A DNA stretch of 64,000 bases from Eubacterium coprostanoligenes. GTDB taxonomy: Bacteria > Bacillota > Clostridia > Oscillospirales > Acutalibacteraceae. How positions within the stretch are numbered: position 1 is the stretch's first letter; every line of letters begins with the position of its first letter. The stretch lies in NCBI RefSeq assembly GCF_900167205.1, contig NZ_FUWW01000007.1, forward strand, positions 27,497 to 91,496, read 5' to 3'. The notes under the pieces were generated by a model. The model searched no databases, was not told the DNA's origin, and saw nothing but the letters and a program-made list of their open reading frames with translations. Below, piece after piece: positions 18,091 to 29,866 of this stretch. Made by a program: the position numbers and the translations under genes.

Positions 18091-21000
18091 ATGGATAATA
18101 CAGCTAATTCAACAAATGAATTTAGTTCAATTAAAATTGGGCTTGCTTCTCCGGAGGCCATTCGTGAATGGTCTTACGGCGAAGTAACAAAGCCTGAAAC
18201 TATAAATTACAGAACTCTTAAGCCTGAAACCGGCGGTTTGTTCTGCGAAAGAATTTTTGGTCCTATGAAAGACTGGGAATGTCATTGCGGAAAGTACAAG
18301 AGAGTTCGCTATAAGGGTAAAGTCTGCGAGCGTTGCGGCGTTGAAATTACCCGTGCAAAGGTTCGTAGAGAGCGTATGGGTCATATTGAGCTTGCTGCCC
18401 CTGTATCACACATTTGGTACTTCAAGGGTATCCCAAGCCGTATCGGTCAGGTTCTCGACATCAACCAAAGAAATCTTGAAAAGGTGCTTTATTTTGCACT
18501 TTATATCGTTATCGACCCGGGTGATACTCCGCTTCAAAAGAAGCAAACTCTTACTGAAAAAGAGTATCAGGATATGCGTGAGAGATACGAAGATGACTTT
18601 AAGGCAGGTATGGGCGCAGAGGCTATCAAAGAGCTTCTTGCAGAAATCGATGCCAAGGAACTCCGTGATGAGCTTACGGCAGAGCTTGAGGGCGCAACAG
18701 GTCAAAAGAGAGCAAAGCTCCTTAAAAGACTTGATGTTGTTGACGCTTTCGTAAACAGCGGTAATAAGCTCGAATGGATGATTCTTGATGTTATCCCTGT
18801 TATTCCTCCGGATATTCGTCCTATGGTTCAGCTTGACGGTGGCAGATTTGCTACATCTGACCTTAACGATTTGTACAGAAGAGTAATTAACAGAAATAAT
18901 CGTCTTAAAAGACTTATGGAACTTCACGCACCTGATATTATTATCAGAAACGAAAAGAGAATGCTCCAAGAGTCTGTAGATGCCCTTATTGATAACGGCA
19001 GAAGAGGCAGACCGGTAACAGGTCCTAACAACAGACCTCTCAAGTCACTTTCTGATATGCTTAAGGGTAAGCAAGGTCGTTTCCGTCAGAACCTCCTCGG
19101 TAAGCGTGTTGACTATTCGGGTCGTTCGGTTATCGTTGTTGGTCCTGAACTTAAGATGTACCAGTGCGGTCTTCCAAAGGAAATGGCTATTGAACTTTTC
19201 AAACCTTTCGTTATGAAGCGTTTGGTTCAAACAAATGTTGCTTCAAATATCAAGCAAGCTCGTAAGATGGTAGAAAAAGCAAACCGTTCAGAAGTTTGGG
19301 ATGCTCTTGAAGTTGTAATCAAGGATCATCCTGTTATGCTCAACCGTGCTCCTACACTTCACAGACTTGGTATTCAGGCATTTGAGCCTGTTCTTGTTGA
19401 GGGTAGAGCAATCAAACTTCACCCACTTGCTTGTACAGCGTTCAACGCCGACTTTGACGGTGACCAAATGGCTGTCCATGTTCCTCTTTCAGCAGAGGCA
19501 CAGGCAGAAGCAAGAATGCTTATGCTTGCATCAAACAACCTCCTCAAGCCTTCAGACGGTAAGCCTGTTGCTGTTCCTTCACAGGATATGGTTATCGGTT
19601 CTTACTATCTCACAATGATTAAAGAAGGCGAGCCTGGATGTCCTTATAAGGAAATTATTGACGGCGAGGAAGTAACAAAGTATAGAATTTTCCGTGATGT
19701 TGATGAGGCTATGATGGCTTATCAGGAAGGCTCACTCGGTCTTCACTCGGAATGTAAGATTAGATTTACAGGCGAAGTAAACGGCGAAATGAAGTCGGGT
19801 ATCGTTACCACAACAATCGGTCGTGTAATCTTCAACAGACCTATTCCTCAGGACCTTGGCTTTGTTGACAGAAGTGTTCCGGGCAATGAGTTTGTGCCGG
19901 AAGTCAGCTTCGTTGTTAAGAAGGGCGGACTCGGCAAGATTGCTGATGCTTGTATCCGTACTCACGGTGTTGCTATCGCTTCAAAGGTACTTGATGATAT
20001 TAAGAATCAAGGCTATAAGTATTCAACAGTTTCAGGTACAACAGTAGCCGTTATTGACGCACTTATCCCTGAAAAGAAGAAGGAATTCCTTGCTGAAGCT
20101 GAAGCAAAGGTTGATGAAATCACAACAAACTATAACTATGGTTTGATTACAAACGAAGAGCGTTATTCACAGGTAGTCAAGACTTGGGAAGTTTGTACTA
20201 ATAAGGTATCTGATGAACTTATAAATAACTTTGACGGTACACATAACCCAATTCACATGATGGTAGACTCCGGTGCTCGTGGTAGTACATCACAGCTTCG
20301 TCAGCTTGCCGGCATGAGAGGTCTTATCGCCAACACATCAGGTGCTACAATCGAAATCCCTATTCGTGCTAACTACCGTGAAGGTCTTAACATTTTGGAA
20401 TACTTCATTTCTTCTCGTGGTGCTCGTAAAGGTCTTACAGATACAGCGCTTCGTACAGCCGACTCGGGTTACCTTACAAGGCGTCTTGTTGATGTATCAC
20501 AGGATGTAATCATTCGTGATGACGACTGCGGATGCCATGACGGTATTGAAGTTTACGCTATTATGGATGGTAACCGTGTTCTTGAATCACTCGAGGAAAG
20601 ACTTGTCGGCAGATTTGCTGCAGAACCTATCGTTCATCCTGAAACAGGTGAGGTTCTTATGGACACCGATAGAATTATGAACGAAGAAGATGCAGAAAGA
20701 ATCACAGCCGCAGGTATCACAAAGGTTAAGATTCGTTCACTTATCACTTGTAAGTCACGCCACGGTGTTTGCCGTAAGTGCTACGGTTCAAACCTTGCAT
20801 TCAACGAGCCTGTTCAGGTTGGTGAAGCAGTTGGTATTATCGCAGCTCAGTCAATCGGTGAGCCTGGTACACAGCTTACAATGAGAACCTTCCACACCGG
20901 TGGTGTTGCAGGTGGTGAAGATATTACACAGGGTCTTCCAAGAGTCGAGGAATTGTTTGAGGCAAGAAAGCCAAAGCAACTTGCTATCCTTTCTGAAATC

Positions 21001-21744
21001 AGCGGTACGGTTAGATTCGAGGAAATCAAAAAGACTCGTCATGTTGTTGTCTTTAACAAAGAATCAGGCGAGGAAAGAAAGTATCTCATCCCTTACGGTT
21101 ACAGACTTTGCGAAAATATAGTAGAGGGCGCATATATCGAAAAGGGTACAGAGCTTACTCTCGGTTCAAAGAACCCACACGATGTACTTGCTATTCTCGG
21201 TGAGGAAGCAGTTTATAACTACCTTATCAAGGAAGTTCAGTACGCATATCGTACACAGGGTGTTGATATCAACGATAAGCACATCGAGGTTATCGTTCGT
21301 CAGATGCTCAAGAAGTGCATCGTTGATGACGCAGGTGACACAGAGCTTATCTCCGGTACAAATGTTGATGTTGCAGCAGTTGCTGAAGAAAATGATAAGA
21401 TTGATGCAAGAATTGCAGCAGGTGAAGAAAACCTCAAGAAGGCAACATATATTCCGCTTCTTTTGGGTATCACAAAGGCTTCTCTTGCAACAGATTCGTT
21501 CTTGTCAGCAGCTTCATTCCAGGAAACAACAAGAGTTCTTACAGACGCTGCCATCCGTGGCAAGTCAGACCCACTTATCGGTCTTAAGGAGAATGTTCTT
21601 ATCGGTAAACTTGTTCCTGCCGGTACAGGTATGAGTGTGTTCAGAGATGTTGATGTTGTTCCAAGCTATTTCTCATCCGAAAGCGGAATGGAAATAAAAG
21701 ATTTAGAACAATTGCAACAACTATTGACAAATAGCAACAACTAA
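18091..21744 (+). CDS. rpoC: RNA polymerase beta' subunit
   Basis: RpoC is the catalytic beta' subunit. The N-terminal zinc ribbon (CHCGKYKR ... CERCGVE) is present, as are the active-site [12 protein letters not shown], which holds the catalytic Mg2+, and the second zinc site [13 protein letters not shown]. The trigger-loop region includes [16 protein letters not shown]. Its length of 1217 residues fits Firmicutes. Start ATG 18091 follows AAAGGAGTG. The final codons contain a perfect sigma-A promoter (21724-21752) that drives the ribosomal protein/elongation factor operon, so the gene end has a double role. Confidence 0.98.
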   Translation: MDNTANSTNEFSSIKIGLASPEAIREWSYGEVTKPETINYRTLKPETGGLFCERIFGPMKDWECHCGKYKRVRYKGKVCERCGVEITRAKVRRERMGHIELAAPVSHIWYFKGIPSRIGQVLDINQRNLEKVLYFALYIVIDPGDTPLQKKQTLTEKEYQDMRERYEDDFKAGMGAEAIKELLAEIDAKELRDELTAELEGATGQKRAKLLKRLDVVDAFVNSGNKLEWMILDVIPVIPPDIRPMVQLDGGRFATSDLNDLYRRVINRNNRLKRLMELHAPDIIIRNEKRMLQESVDALIDNGRRGRPVTGPNNRPLKSLSDMLKGKQGRFRQNLLGKRVDYSGRSVIVVGPELKMYQCGLPKEMAIELFKPFVMKRLVQTNVASNIKQARKMVEKANRSEVWDALEVVIKDHPVMLNRAPTLHRLGIQAFEPVLVEGRAIKLHPLACTAFNADFDGDQMAVHVPLSAEAQAEARMLMLASNNLLKPSDGKPVAVPSQDMVIGSYYLTMIKEGEPGCPYKEIIDGEEVTKYRIFRDVDEAMMAYQEGSLGLHSECKIRFTGEVNGEMKSGIVTTTIGRVIFNRPIPQDLGFVDRSVPGNEFVPEVSFVVKKGGLGKIADACIRTHGVAIASKVLDDIKNQGYKYSTVSGTTVAVIDALIPEKKKEFLAEAEAKVDEITTNYNYGLITNEERYSQVVKTWEVCTNKVSDELINNFDGTHNPIHMMVDSGARGSTSQLRQLAGMRGLIANTSGATIEIPIRANYREGLNILEYFISSRGARKGLTDTALRTADSGYLTRRLVDVSQDVIIRDDDCGCHDGIEVYAIMDGNRVLESLEERLVGRFAAEPIVHPETGEVLMDTDRIMNEEDAERITAAGITKVKIRSLITCKSRHGVCRKCYGSNLAFNEPVQVGEAVGIIAAQSIGEPGTQLTMRTFHTGGVAGGEDITQGLPRVEELFEARKPKQLAILSEISGTVRFEEIKKTRHVVVFNKESGEERKYLIPYGYRLCENIVEGAYIEKGTELTLGSKNPHDVLAILGEEAVYNYLIKEVQYAYRTQGVDINDKHIEVIVRQMLKKCIVDDAGDTELISGTNVDVAAVAEENDKIDARIAAGEENLKKATYIPLLLGITKASLATDSFLSAASFQETTRVLTDAAIRGKSDPLIGLKENVLIGKLVPAGTGMSVFRDVDVVPSYFSSESGMEIKDLEQLQQLLTNSNN

Positions 21745-21752
21745 GTTATAAT
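21724..21752 (+). promoter_or_regulatory. Consensus promoter inside the end of rpoC, driving rpsL operon
   Basis: TTGACA, exactly 17 bp, TATAAT. The -35 lies in the last codons of rpoC and the -10 just after its stop. Expected transcription start is near 21759, giving a leader of about 200 nt before rpsL. Confidence 0.85.
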
Positions 21753-21758
21753 ACTTAT

Positions 21759-21961
21759 CTGTGTGCAGATTAACTTGTGCAATGTTACCAAGTTTTATCG
21801 CTTTAATTTGTTAAAATCGTCTATCGAGGCATAAGGGATTATGCCTCGGTAGATAGTGCAATATGTGCATCCGATACCTTATATAATATGTAAGGTATGC
21901 AATGTGTATATTGCAATTCGTTGCAGTATGTGCACAAATAATCAGAAAGGAGAATAAACTA
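21759..21961 (+). promoter_or_regulatory. Structured 5' leader of rpsL operon
   Basis: The leader holds a 14-bp hairpin (21821-21834 with 21839-21852, loop GGGA) without a following T-run. A second, nested structure follows: TGCAATAT (21858-21865) pairs with ATATTGCA (21907-21914) around ATACCTTA/TAAGGTAT (21874-21881, 21891-21898). It is not an obvious terminator and matches no riboswitch I know. An autoregulatory ribosomal-protein site is a reasonable guess. Confidence 0.5.
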
Positions 21962-22381
21962 TTGCCTACCTTTAACCAATTAGTTAAGACCGGTCGTAAG
22001 TCACTTGAGAAGAAGTCAAAGACTCCTGCTCTTATTAAGGGTCTTAATACAAAGAAGAATGTTATGACAAACAATGCGTCTCCACAAAAGCGCGGTGTTT
22101 GTACAGCGGTTAAGACAGCAACACCTAAAAAGCCTAACTCAGCTCTCCGTAAGATTGCCAGAGTTCGTCTTACAAACGGTATGGAAGTTTCAGCTTACAT
22201 CCCTGGTGTAGGTCATAACCTTCAAGAGCACTCTGTTGTTATGGTTCGTGGCGGCCGTGTTAAGGATTTACCTGGTGTTCGTTACCACATCATCCGCGGC
22301 ACACTCGATACACAGGGTGTTACAGGCAGAATGCAGAGCCGTTCAAAGTACGGTGCAAAGAAGCCAAAGGCTAAGAAGTAA
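21962..22381 (+). CDS. rpsL: Ribosomal protein S12
   Basis: S12 sits at the decoding centre of the small subunit. Family blocks [30 protein letters not shown] and [13 protein letters not shown] are intact, and the two lysines tied to streptomycin response have the sensitive form. I choose TTG at 21962 as start, because AGAAAGGAG lies about 9 bases upstream and the protein then begins [12 protein letters not shown], the universal S12 N-terminus. The upstream in-frame ATG at 21902 lies in the structured leader and adds nonsense sequence. It is the first gene of rpsL-rpsG-fusA. A TTG start on such a highly expressed gene may limit its rate. Confidence 0.95.
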   Translation: MPTFNQLVKTGRKSLEKKSKTPALIKGLNTKKNVMTNNASPQKRGVCTAVKTATPKKPNSALRKIARVRLTNGMEVSAYIPGVGHNLQEHSVVMVRGGRVKDLPGVRYHIIRGTLDTQGVTGRMQSRSKYGAKKPKAKK

Positions 22382-22504
22382 TCGGATTTTTTAGCTAAAA
22401 TTTAACGAGGAAACCCGACAATAGTTTATTTATTCATATAAAGGGCTTATTGTTGGCTCCACGGAAAAACCGAGTACCTATGAACTCATATTATAATTTA
22501 ATGA

Positions 22505-22990
<486 letters not shown>

Positions 22991-23011
22991 TCAGCCGGAC
23001 AGGAGGATATT

Positions 23012-25120
23012 ATGCCAAGAAAAGTTGCTCTTGAAGAAACAAGAAATATTGGTATTATGGCGCATATCGATGCCGGTAAGACTACTACAACAGAGCGTAT
23101 TCTTTACTACACCGGTATCAACCACAAGATTGGCGAAACCCATGAGGGTGGCGCTACAATGGACTGGATGGAGCAAGAGCAGGAAAGAGGTATTACAATT
23201 ACTTCTGCTGCTACAACATGCTTCTGGAAAGGCCACAGAATTAATATCATCGATACACCGGGTCACGTTGACTTCACAGTAGAAGTACAGCGTTCACTCC
23301 GTGTACTTGACGGTTCGGTTACCGTTCTTTGTGCAAAGGGCGGTGTTGAGCCACAGTCTGAAACCGTATGGCGTCAGGCTGACGAATACAATGTACCTCG
23401 TATGATTTTCGTTAACAAGATGGATATCATGGGTGCAGACTTTTACAATGTTCTCAATATGGTATTGGAGCGTTTTAAGTGTAATGCACTTCCAATTCAG
23501 CTTCCTATCGGCAGCGAGGACACATTTGAAGGTATCGTTGACCTTGTAAACAACAAGGAAATCGTATATATCGACCCTGATAAGAACTTGGGTACAGTTT
23601 TTGAAGAAAGAGAAATTCGTCCTGAACTTCAGGAAAAAGCTGCTAAGTACAGAACAGAACTTGTTGAGTTCATCGCAGAACAGGACGAAGAACTTATGGA
23701 AAAGTATTTTGAAGAGGGTGAAGATGCAATCAGCGTTGACACAATGAAGAAGTACATCCGTAAGTGCACAATCTCCGGTGACATGGTTCCTGTATGCTGT
23801 GGTACAGCTTACAGAGATATGGGTGTTCAGCCGCTCCTCGACGCTATCGTTGATTACATGCCGGCTCCAACCGATATCGAATCAATCAAGGGTATCAACC
23901 CTGAAACCGAAGAAGAAGAATATCGTCATTCATCTGATGACGAGCCGTTTGCTGCTCTTGCATTTAAGATTGCAACTGACCCGTTTGTAGGTAAGATTTG
24001 CTACTTCAGAGTTTACTCCGGTACAATCGAAGCAGGTACACCTTGCTACAACTCTGTAAAGGGCAACAAAGAAAGAATGGGTAGAATTCTTCAGATGCAC
24101 GCAAACCACAGAGAAGATATTCCTGTATGTTATGCAGGTGATATCGCTGCTGCAGTTGGTCTTAAGAATACTACAACAGGTGATACACTTTGTGATGAAA
24201 ATCACCCAATCATTCTTGAATCAATGAATTTCCCTGACCCTGTAATTCGTGTAGCTATCGAGCCAAAGACTAAGGCAGGTCAGGAAAAGATGGGTATTGC
24301 TCTTGCAAAACTTGCAGAAGAAGACCCTACATTTAAGGCTTATACCGATGAAGAAACAGGACAAACCATCATCGCAGGTATGGGTGAACTTCACCTTGAA
24401 ATCATCGTTGACCGTTTGCTCCGTGAATTTAAGGTAGAGGCAAATGTCGGTGCACCTCAGGTTGCATACAAAGAAACAATTACTCAGGACTCTATGTCCG
24501 ATACAAAGTATAAGAAGCAATCCGGTGGTAGCGGTCAGTACGGTCACTGTAAGATTCGTATGTTCCCTAACCTCGACGAAAACGGCGTAGGTAAGGGCTA
24601 TGAATTCGACAATCAGATTGTCGGCGGTGCTATTCCTAAGGAATACATCCCTGCAGTTGACGCAGGTATTCAGGCTGCTATGAAGAGCGGTATTTTGGCC
24701 GGTTATCCGGTTGTTGATGTTCGTGTAGAACTTTATGATGGTTCTTACCATGAAGTCGACTCTTCTGAAATGGCATTTAAGATTGCCGGTTCTATGGCAT
24801 TCAAAGATGCTGCAAAGAAGGCTCATCCTGTAATTCTCGAACCTATGATGAAGGTTACTGTTATCGTTCCTGAAGAATACATGGGCGATGTAATCGGCGA
24901 CCTTAACTCACGCCGTGGTCAAATCCAAGGTATGGAAGATAGAACAGGTGCAAAGCAAATCAATGCGAGAGTTCCGCTTTCAGAGATGTTCGGTTATGTA
25001 AACGACCTCCGTTCAAAGACACAGGGTCGTGGACAGTACACAATGGAACCTGACGGTTACGACCAAGTTCCAAAGTCAATCTCTGAATCAATCATCAGCG
25101 AACGCTCAAAGAAAGACTAA
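23012..25120 (+). CDS. fusA: Elongation factor G
   Basis: EF-G drives translocation of tRNA and mRNA by GTP hydrolysis. The G-domain motifs are visible: [23 protein letters not shown] and NKMD. Domain II, the III-V block and the [23 protein letters not shown] and [10 protein letters not shown] segments follow, total 702 residues. Start ATG follows GGAGGATATT. It is 21 bp after rpsG and therefore co-transcribed, with tuf next but under an additional promoter. It looks like canonical EF-G rather than a tetracycline-protection or EF-G2 paralogue because of its place in the operon and length. Confidence 0.98.
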   Translation: MPRKVALEETRNIGIMAHIDAGKTTTTERILYYTGINHKIGETHEGGATMDWMEQEQERGITITSAATTCFWKGHRINIIDTPGHVDFTVEVQRSLRVLDGSVTVLCAKGGVEPQSETVWRQADEYNVPRMIFVNKMDIMGADFYNVLNMVLERFKCNALPIQLPIGSEDTFEGIVDLVNNKEIVYIDPDKNLGTVFEEREIRPELQEKAAKYRTELVEFIAEQDEELMEKYFEEGEDAISVDTMKKYIRKCTISGDMVPVCCGTAYRDMGVQPLLDAIVDYMPAPTDIESIKGINPETEEEEYRHSSDDEPFAALAFKIATDPFVGKICYFRVYSGTIEAGTPCYNSVKGNKERMGRILQMHANHREDIPVCYAGDIAAAVGLKNTTTGDTLCDENHPIILESMNFPDPVIRVAIEPKTKAGQEKMGIALAKLAEEDPTFKAYTDEETGQTIIAGMGELHLEIIVDRLLREFKVEANVGAPQVAYKETITQDSMSDTKYKKQSGGSGQYGHCKIRMFPNLDENGVGKGYEFDNQIVGGAIPKEYIPAVDAGIQAAMKSGILAGYPVVDVRVELYDGSYHEVDSSEMAFKIAGSMAFKDAAKKAHPVILEPMMKVTVIVPEEYMGDVIGDLNSRRGQIQGMEDRTGAKQINARVPLSEMFGYVNDLRSKTQGRGQYTMEPDGYDQVPKSISESIISERSKKD

Positions 25121-25133
25121 TATAAAAAAACAC

Positions 25134-25162
25134 TTGATATTTACCAACCTTTTTGGTAGAAT
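25134..25162 (+). promoter_or_regulatory. Promoter of tuf, with a palindrome in its spacer
   Basis: TTGATA, 17-bp spacer, TAGAAT, in the 86-bp fusA-tuf gap. TACCAA and TTGGTA (25142-25147, 25153-25158) form an inverted repeat across the spacer and edge of the -10. Confidence 0.75.
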
Positions 25163-25206
25163 ATTAGTAACAAATTTTTTAAGAAATTTTTAGGGAGGAA
25201 ATTCCA

Positions 25207-26400
25207 ATGGCAAAAGAACATTTTAATCGTACCAAGCCACACGTAAACATTGGTACAATCGGTCACGTTGACCACGGTAAGACAACTCTTACAGCTGCTA
25301 TCACAAAGTATCTTGCAAACAAGGGCTTCGCTAAGTTTGAAGACTATGCTGATATCGATAAGGCTCCTGAAGAAAGAGAACGTGGTATCACAATCAACAC
25401 AGCTCACGTTGAGTATGAAACAGAAAAGCGTCACTACGCTCACGTTGACTGCCCGGGACACGCTGACTATATCAAGAACATGATCACAGGTGCTGCACAG
25501 ATGGACGGCGCTATCCTTGTAATCGCTTCAACAGATGGTCCTATGGCTCAGACAAAGGAGCACTTGCTTCTTGCTCGTCAGGTAGGCGTTCCTGCAATCG
25601 TTGTATTCATGAACAAGACTGACCAAGTTGACGACCCTGAACTCCTTGAACTCGTAGAGATGGAAATCAGAGAAACACTTGCTGAGTATGACTTTGACGA
25701 TGAGTGCCCAATCATTAAGGGTTCAGCTCTTAAGGCTCTTGAAGCTACATCAAACGATGATCCTGCTTGCGCTTGCATTCAGGAACTCATGGATGCAGTT
25801 GATGAATATATCCCAACTCCTGACCGTAAGGCAGACCTTCCTTTCCTTATGCCTATTGAAGACGTATTCACAATCACAGGTCGTGGTACAGTTGCAACAG
25901 GTAGAGTTGAAAGAGGTCAGCTTAAGACAAACGATACAGTAGAAATGGTTGGTCTTGAGGACGAAATCAAGTCAACAGTTTGCACAGGTATCGAAATGTT
26001 CCGTAAGATCCTCGACTATGCTGAGGCTGGTGACAACATCGGTTGTCTTCTTCGTGGTGTTCAGAGAACAGATATCAAGAGAGGTCAAGTACTTGCTGCT
26101 CCTGGTTCTATTCACCCACACACAAAGTTCACAGGTCAAGTTTACGTTCTTTCAAAGGACGAAGGTGGCCGTCATACTCCATTCTTCAACAACTATCGTC
26201 CACAGTTCTACTTCAGAACAACTGACGTAACAGGTGTTATCACACTTCCTGAAGGTGTTGAAATGTGTATGCCTGGCGATAACGTTGACATGAACGTTGA
26301 ACTCATCACTCCTATCGCTATCGAAGAAGGTCTTCGTTTCGCTATCCGTGAAGGCGGTAGAACAGTAGGTTCAGGCGTTGTTACAAAGATCAACGAGTAA
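25207..26400 (+). CDS. tuf: Elongation factor Tu
   Basis: EF-Tu delivers aminoacyl-tRNA to the ribosome. G motifs [18 protein letters not shown] and NKTD are present; the usual NKCD is NKTD here. Domains II and III follow in normal order, with [24 protein letters not shown] and [16 protein letters not shown] segments, 397 residues in all. The ribosome site AGGGAGGAAATT is strong, and codon use is biased as expected for a very highly expressed gene. It has its own promoter in the gap after fusA and a UUCG-loop terminator behind it, so it can be transcribed alone or with the operon. Confidence 0.98.
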   Translation: MAKEHFNRTKPHVNIGTIGHVDHGKTTLTAAITKYLANKGFAKFEDYADIDKAPEERERGITINTAHVEYETEKRHYAHVDCPGHADYIKNMITGAAQMDGAILVIASTDGPMAQTKEHLLLARQVGVPAIVVFMNKTDQVDDPELLELVEMEIRETLAEYDFDDECPIIKGSALKALEATSNDDPACACIQELMDAVDEYIPTPDRKADLPFLMPIEDVFTITGRGTVATGRVERGQLKTNDTVEMVGLEDEIKSTVCTGIEMFRKILDYAEAGDNIGCLLRGVQRTDIKRGQVLAAPGSIHPHTKFTGQVYVLSKDEGGRHTPFFNNYRPQFYFRTTDVTGVITLPEGVEMCMPGDNVDMNVELITPIAIEEGLRFAIREGGRTVGSGVVTKINE

Positions 26401-26423
26401 TCACCTGATTTACTAAATCTATT

Positions 26424-26454
26424 AGAGCAAAGCTTCGGCTTTGCTCTTTTTTTC
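26424..26454 (+). terminator. Terminator of the str/tuf operon
   Basis: A 10-bp stem, AGAGCAAAGC/GCTTTGCTCT, with the stable loop TTCG, is followed by a run of T. Confidence 0.92.
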
Positions 26455-26486
26455 TTGTTTGATATTTATTTTTGTTTGCTATATGC

Positions 26487-26515
26487 TTGCCTATATATCC
26501 TTTTGTTGCTATAAT
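26487..26515 (+). promoter_or_regulatory. Promoter of recD2
   Basis: TTGCCT, 17-bp spacer, TATAAT, 25 bp upstream of the start codon. Confidence 0.7.
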
Positions 26516-26540
26516 AGAAGCAGATTTTTGAGGTGCTGAT

Positions 26541-28769
26541 ATGGAAAATGAAGTTCAGGACATTTTAATAGGAACGGTTGAGGATATTTCGTTTTATAAC
26601 GATAATACCGGCTTTTGTGTTGCGGAAGTGAACACGGGTGACGAGGGCGTAACCGTTGTCGGCACAGTGGGTGAACTTGCTGTCGGAGCTGAAATTGAAT
26701 GCAGAGGCATTTGGAGTTTTCATCCTTCTTTTGGCAGACAGTTCAAGGCTGAAACCGTTGTTCAAACTCTGCCTGCGGATGTCGGCGGAATTTTGAAATA
26801 CCTATCGTCAGGCATCGTTAGAGGTATCGGACCTGCAACCGCAACAAAAATTGTAGAAAAATTCGGCACTCAAACCTTTGATGTTCTCGAAAATGACCCT
26901 GCTCGACTTGCAACAATCAGAGGCATTTCAAGTGCAAAAGCTCGTGAAATGTGCAAAAATTTCAAGTCGCAGTTTTCTGCAAGAGAAACCTTGATGGGAT
27001 TGACAAATTTGGGACTTTCGCAAAATGAAGCAATCAAAACCTATAACTTGCTGAAAGCCGAAGCTATGGATTTTATTACAGCTAACCCGTATGCTCTTAT
27101 TGGTGCAGAAACAGGCATAACATTTGACAAAGCGGAGCAAATTGCAGAAAATTTGCAAGAGCGACCTCCGTTTACATACCGTGCTCAAGCCGGAATTTGC
27201 TATATTTTGCATCACAATTTGGGCAACGGCCATACTTGTATTCCAAGAGATAAGATTATTGAACCCGCTAAAGAACTGTTGATTTGTGACAGCGACGCCG
27301 TGGAAATCGCTATTGATAATGCTATTGAGTCAAAAGCAATTATTCAGCGAAAAGTTTATGACAGAGATTTTCTCTTTTTGCCTGAAATCTATCACGCCGA
27401 AAGAGGTATTGCCGACCGTATAAAAATTATGGTTGAATTCCCTCCGAGGCAGAATGAAATTCATCAAAGTGAGATTTACGCTTTTGAGGAAAGCAGTAAA
27501 ATCAAATTTGACGAAAAGCAAAGGACAGCAATTGAATATGCCGTATCAAAAGGATTGCTAATTCTTACAGGTGGTCCGGGTACAGGTAAAACCACCACGG
27601 TCAAAGGCATAATTCAACTGATGAAAAATCGAAATCTCAAGGTGGCACTTGCCGCACCGACGGGAAGGGCGGCACAGCGAATGGAGGAACTCACGGGCAG
27701 TGAGGCAAAAACCATTCATCGCTTGCTTGAGGTTGAATATAAAGAGGGCGAAAACACGCAGAGCTTTGTCCACGATTTGAAAAATCCGCTTGATTATGAT
27801 GCGGTAATCGTTGATGAGCTGTCGATGGTGGATGTCACACTTTTTTCGGCTTTGCTTGATGCTTTGCCACTTCATTGTCGATTGATTATGGTTGGCGACC
27901 AAGATCAGCTTCCGCCTGTCGGTGCAGGAAATGTTCTCCGTGATATGATTGACAGCGGTGCTTTGCCGGTGGTAACTCTTGACAAGGTGTTCCGTCAGGC
28001 AATGAAAAGCAAGATTGTAACAAATGCTCACCGAGTTGTTAAGGGCGAAATGCCGGAGTTTGATAATTCGGCAGAAAGCGACTTCTTCTTGCTGAAAGAG
28101 AATTCAAAATATAACGCACAGAAAAAAATTCTTGACCTTGTAACTGCCCGACTTCCTGCGGGCTACGGCTTTGACCCTATGGGCGACATCCAGGTGCTTT
28201 GCCCGAGCAGAATGGGCGAGGTCGGAACGCAAAATATCAATGCGATTTTGCAGGCGAAAATCAATCCGCCTTCAAAGGAAAAGCAGGAAATTCGTTATAA
28301 GGGTTACACCTTGCGTGAGGGTGACCGTGTTATGCAAATCAAGAACAACTATGATGTTCCGTGGTTTAAAATCGGAGAAACAGGCACGGGAGTTTTCAAT
28401 GGCGATATTGGAATTCTCACTCGAATTGACAAGGCGAACGATATTATCAATGTCAGATATGATGACAAAGAGGCTATGTACAGCGTTGAAAATGTCAAGG
28501 AACTTGAACTTGCATATGCAATGACGGTTCACAAATCGCAGGGCAGTGAATTCAACGCAGTTGTTATGCCTGTGCTTGCTGTTCCGCAAAAACTTGCATA
28601 CAGAAATCTGTTTTATACTGCGCTTACAAGAGCAAAAAGACTGCTTGTTCTTGTCGGCAATGAACAGGGTATAAGGCAGATGGTTGAAAATGACAAAAAG
28701 TCACGCCGTTTCAGTGCACTTAAATATTTTATTGAGAGTGATGATAACGATGATTTGTTGACATTTTAG
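26541..28769 (+). CDS. recD2: RecD2-type ATP-dependent DNA helicase
   Basis: RecD2 is a 5'-3' superfamily 1B helicase found in bacteria as a stand-alone repair factor, unlike RecD of RecBCD. An N-terminal OB-like region and helix-hairpin-helix motifs (IVRGIGPATATKIVEKFG, TIRGISSAKAREM) come first. The motor follows: Walker A GGPGTGKTTTVKG, DELSMVD (Walker B), GDQDQLPPVGAG, the SH3-like insertion and TVHKSQGSEFNAV, and then YTALTRAKRLLVLVG. Length 742 is typical. It has its own promoter and no terminator behind it; the mreB promoter overlaps its 3' end. Confidence 0.95.
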   Translation: MENEVQDILIGTVEDISFYNDNTGFCVAEVNTGDEGVTVVGTVGELAVGAEIECRGIWSFHPSFGRQFKAETVVQTLPADVGGILKYLSSGIVRGIGPATATKIVEKFGTQTFDVLENDPARLATIRGISSAKAREMCKNFKSQFSARETLMGLTNLGLSQNEAIKTYNLLKAEAMDFITANPYALIGAETGITFDKAEQIAENLQERPPFTYRAQAGICYILHHNLGNGHTCIPRDKIIEPAKELLICDSDAVEIAIDNAIESKAIIQRKVYDRDFLFLPEIYHAERGIADRIKIMVEFPPRQNEIHQSEIYAFEESSKIKFDEKQRTAIEYAVSKGLLILTGGPGTGKTTTVKGIIQLMKNRNLKVALAAPTGRAAQRMEELTGSEAKTIHRLLEVEYKEGENTQSFVHDLKNPLDYDAVIVDELSMVDVTLFSALLDALPLHCRLIMVGDQDQLPPVGAGNVLRDMIDSGALPVVTLDKVFRQAMKSKIVTNAHRVVKGEMPEFDNSAESDFFLLKENSKYNAQKKILDLVTARLPAGYGFDPMGDIQVLCPSRMGEVGTQNINAILQAKINPPSKEKQEIRYKGYTLREGDRVMQIKNNYDVPWFKIGETGTGVFNGDIGILTRIDKANDIINVRYDDKEAMYSVENVKELELAYAMTVHKSQGSEFNAVVMPVLAVPQKLAYRNLFYTALTRAKRLLVLVGNEQGIRQMVENDKKSRRFSALKYFIESDDNDDLLTF

Positions 28770-28786
28770 AGTCGCTATTGTACAAT
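28758..28786 (+). promoter_or_regulatory. Promoter of mreB and the corrinoid operon
   Basis: TTGACA (in the last codons of recD2), 17-bp spacer, TACAAT. A weaker second candidate, TTGATA-N16-TATAAA (28793-28820), lies closer to the gene. There is no room between this promoter and mreB for a cobalamin riboswitch. Confidence 0.75.
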
Positions 28787-28837
28787 AGTTAATTGATATA
28801 AATATAAATTTTGCTATAAAACAAACGAGGAATGCAG

Positions 28838-29866
28838 ATGTTTGGTTATGACCTTGGTATAGATATGGGCACAAGCAACATCGTTATAACCGTGCCGGGT
28901 AAAGGCGTGGTTATCAACGAGCCGACTTATGTTGCCTATGATACCGAAACAGAGAAAATTTTATATGCAGGCAGAAGAGCTTATCATCTTGAGGGCAGAG
29001 AGCCAAGCGGAATAACCGTGTTGCAACCGCTTAAAAACGGTGTTATCGGTTCATATAATATGACCGCACAGATGGTAAAATACTTTATCGGCAGAGTTAT
29101 CAAAAAAAGCATATTCAGACCGAGAGTGGTTGCCTCTGTTCCGGCACTTGCAACAGATGTTGAAAAAAGAACGATTATTTCTGTTATCATCTCCGCAGGT
29201 GCAAGGTCGGTGTGCCTTGTTGAAGAACCGCTTTGTGCCGCTTTTGGCGCAGGAGTCGAACCTCAACAGCCAAACGGTGCGTTTGTAATCAATATCGGCG
29301 GTGGCACAACTGATATGGCAGTTGTCAGCCAAGGTTCAATGAGCCAGTGCGAAACCGTTAAGGTTGCCGGCAACACCTTTGATGATGAAATTGTAAAGCA
29401 CCTTAAGGATGAACATTCTGTTTTGATTGGTGTTCGCACCGCAGAAGAAGTCAAAAAGCAAATCGGCAGTGCAATCCCTCGTGAAATAGAAGTTACTATG
29501 AATGTCAACGGCAGAAGTTCTGTTACAGGACTTCCGAGAACTGTTGAAATCACAAGCACAGAAATTTATGAGTGCTTGAAGCCGTTGCTTGCGGAAATTA
29601 CGGCAGCTGCACAAATTATGTTTGAGCGTACATCACCACAGCTTATTGCGGATATTACCGTGTCAAAGGTTATTTTGACAGGCGGTTCGGCACAGCTTTA
29701 CGGTATGGATGAGATGTTCAAAAAAGCACTCGGGCTTGATGTTGAGGTTTATCCAATGCCTGATTTGTGCGTTGGCAAGGGTGCGACTGTTGCACTTAAT
29801 AATATGCACATTCTTGACAATTACGGATACAGATACAAGACAAAAGAAGAAGTTAGAATAAAATGA
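28838..29866 (+). CDS. mreB: MreB/Mbl-family rod-shape actin
   Basis: MreB is the bacterial actin that guides lateral wall synthesis. The phosphate-1 motif GIDMGTSNIVI, the VASVPALATDVEKR region, VEEPLCAAFGAG, phosphate-2 INIGGGTTDMAVV and adenosine motif LTGGSAQLYGMDEM are all present, 342 residues. I choose ATG 28838 because ACGAGG then lies at normal distance; ATG 28832 would be one base from it. The usual neighbours mreC, mreD and rodA are absent, so this is a stand-alone copy, possibly an Mbl- or MreBH-like paralogue. The stop overlaps the start of the next gene by 4 bp (ATGA), linking it to the corrinoid operon. Confidence 0.93.
   Translation: MFGYDLGIDMGTSNIVITVPGKGVVINEPTYVAYDTETEKILYAGRRAYHLEGREPSGITVLQPLKNGVIGSYNMTAQMVKYFIGRVIKKSIFRPRVVASVPALATDVEKRTIISVIISAGARSVCLVEEPLCAAFGAGVEPQQPNGAFVINIGGGTTDMAVVSQGSMSQCETVKVAGNTFDDEIVKHLKDEHSVLIGVRTAEEVKKQIGSAIPREIEVTMNVNGRSSVTGLPRTVEITSTEIYECLKPLLAEITAAAQIMFERTSPQLIADITVSKVILTGGSAQLYGMDEMFKKALGLDVEVYPMPDLCVGKGATVALNNMHILDNYGYRYKTKEEVRIK

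Noticed and set aside
28787..28837. Cobalamin riboswitch before mreB/corrinoid operon
   Set aside because: The promoter-to-start distance is about 45 bp, too short for a riboswitch, and no B12-box is visible.
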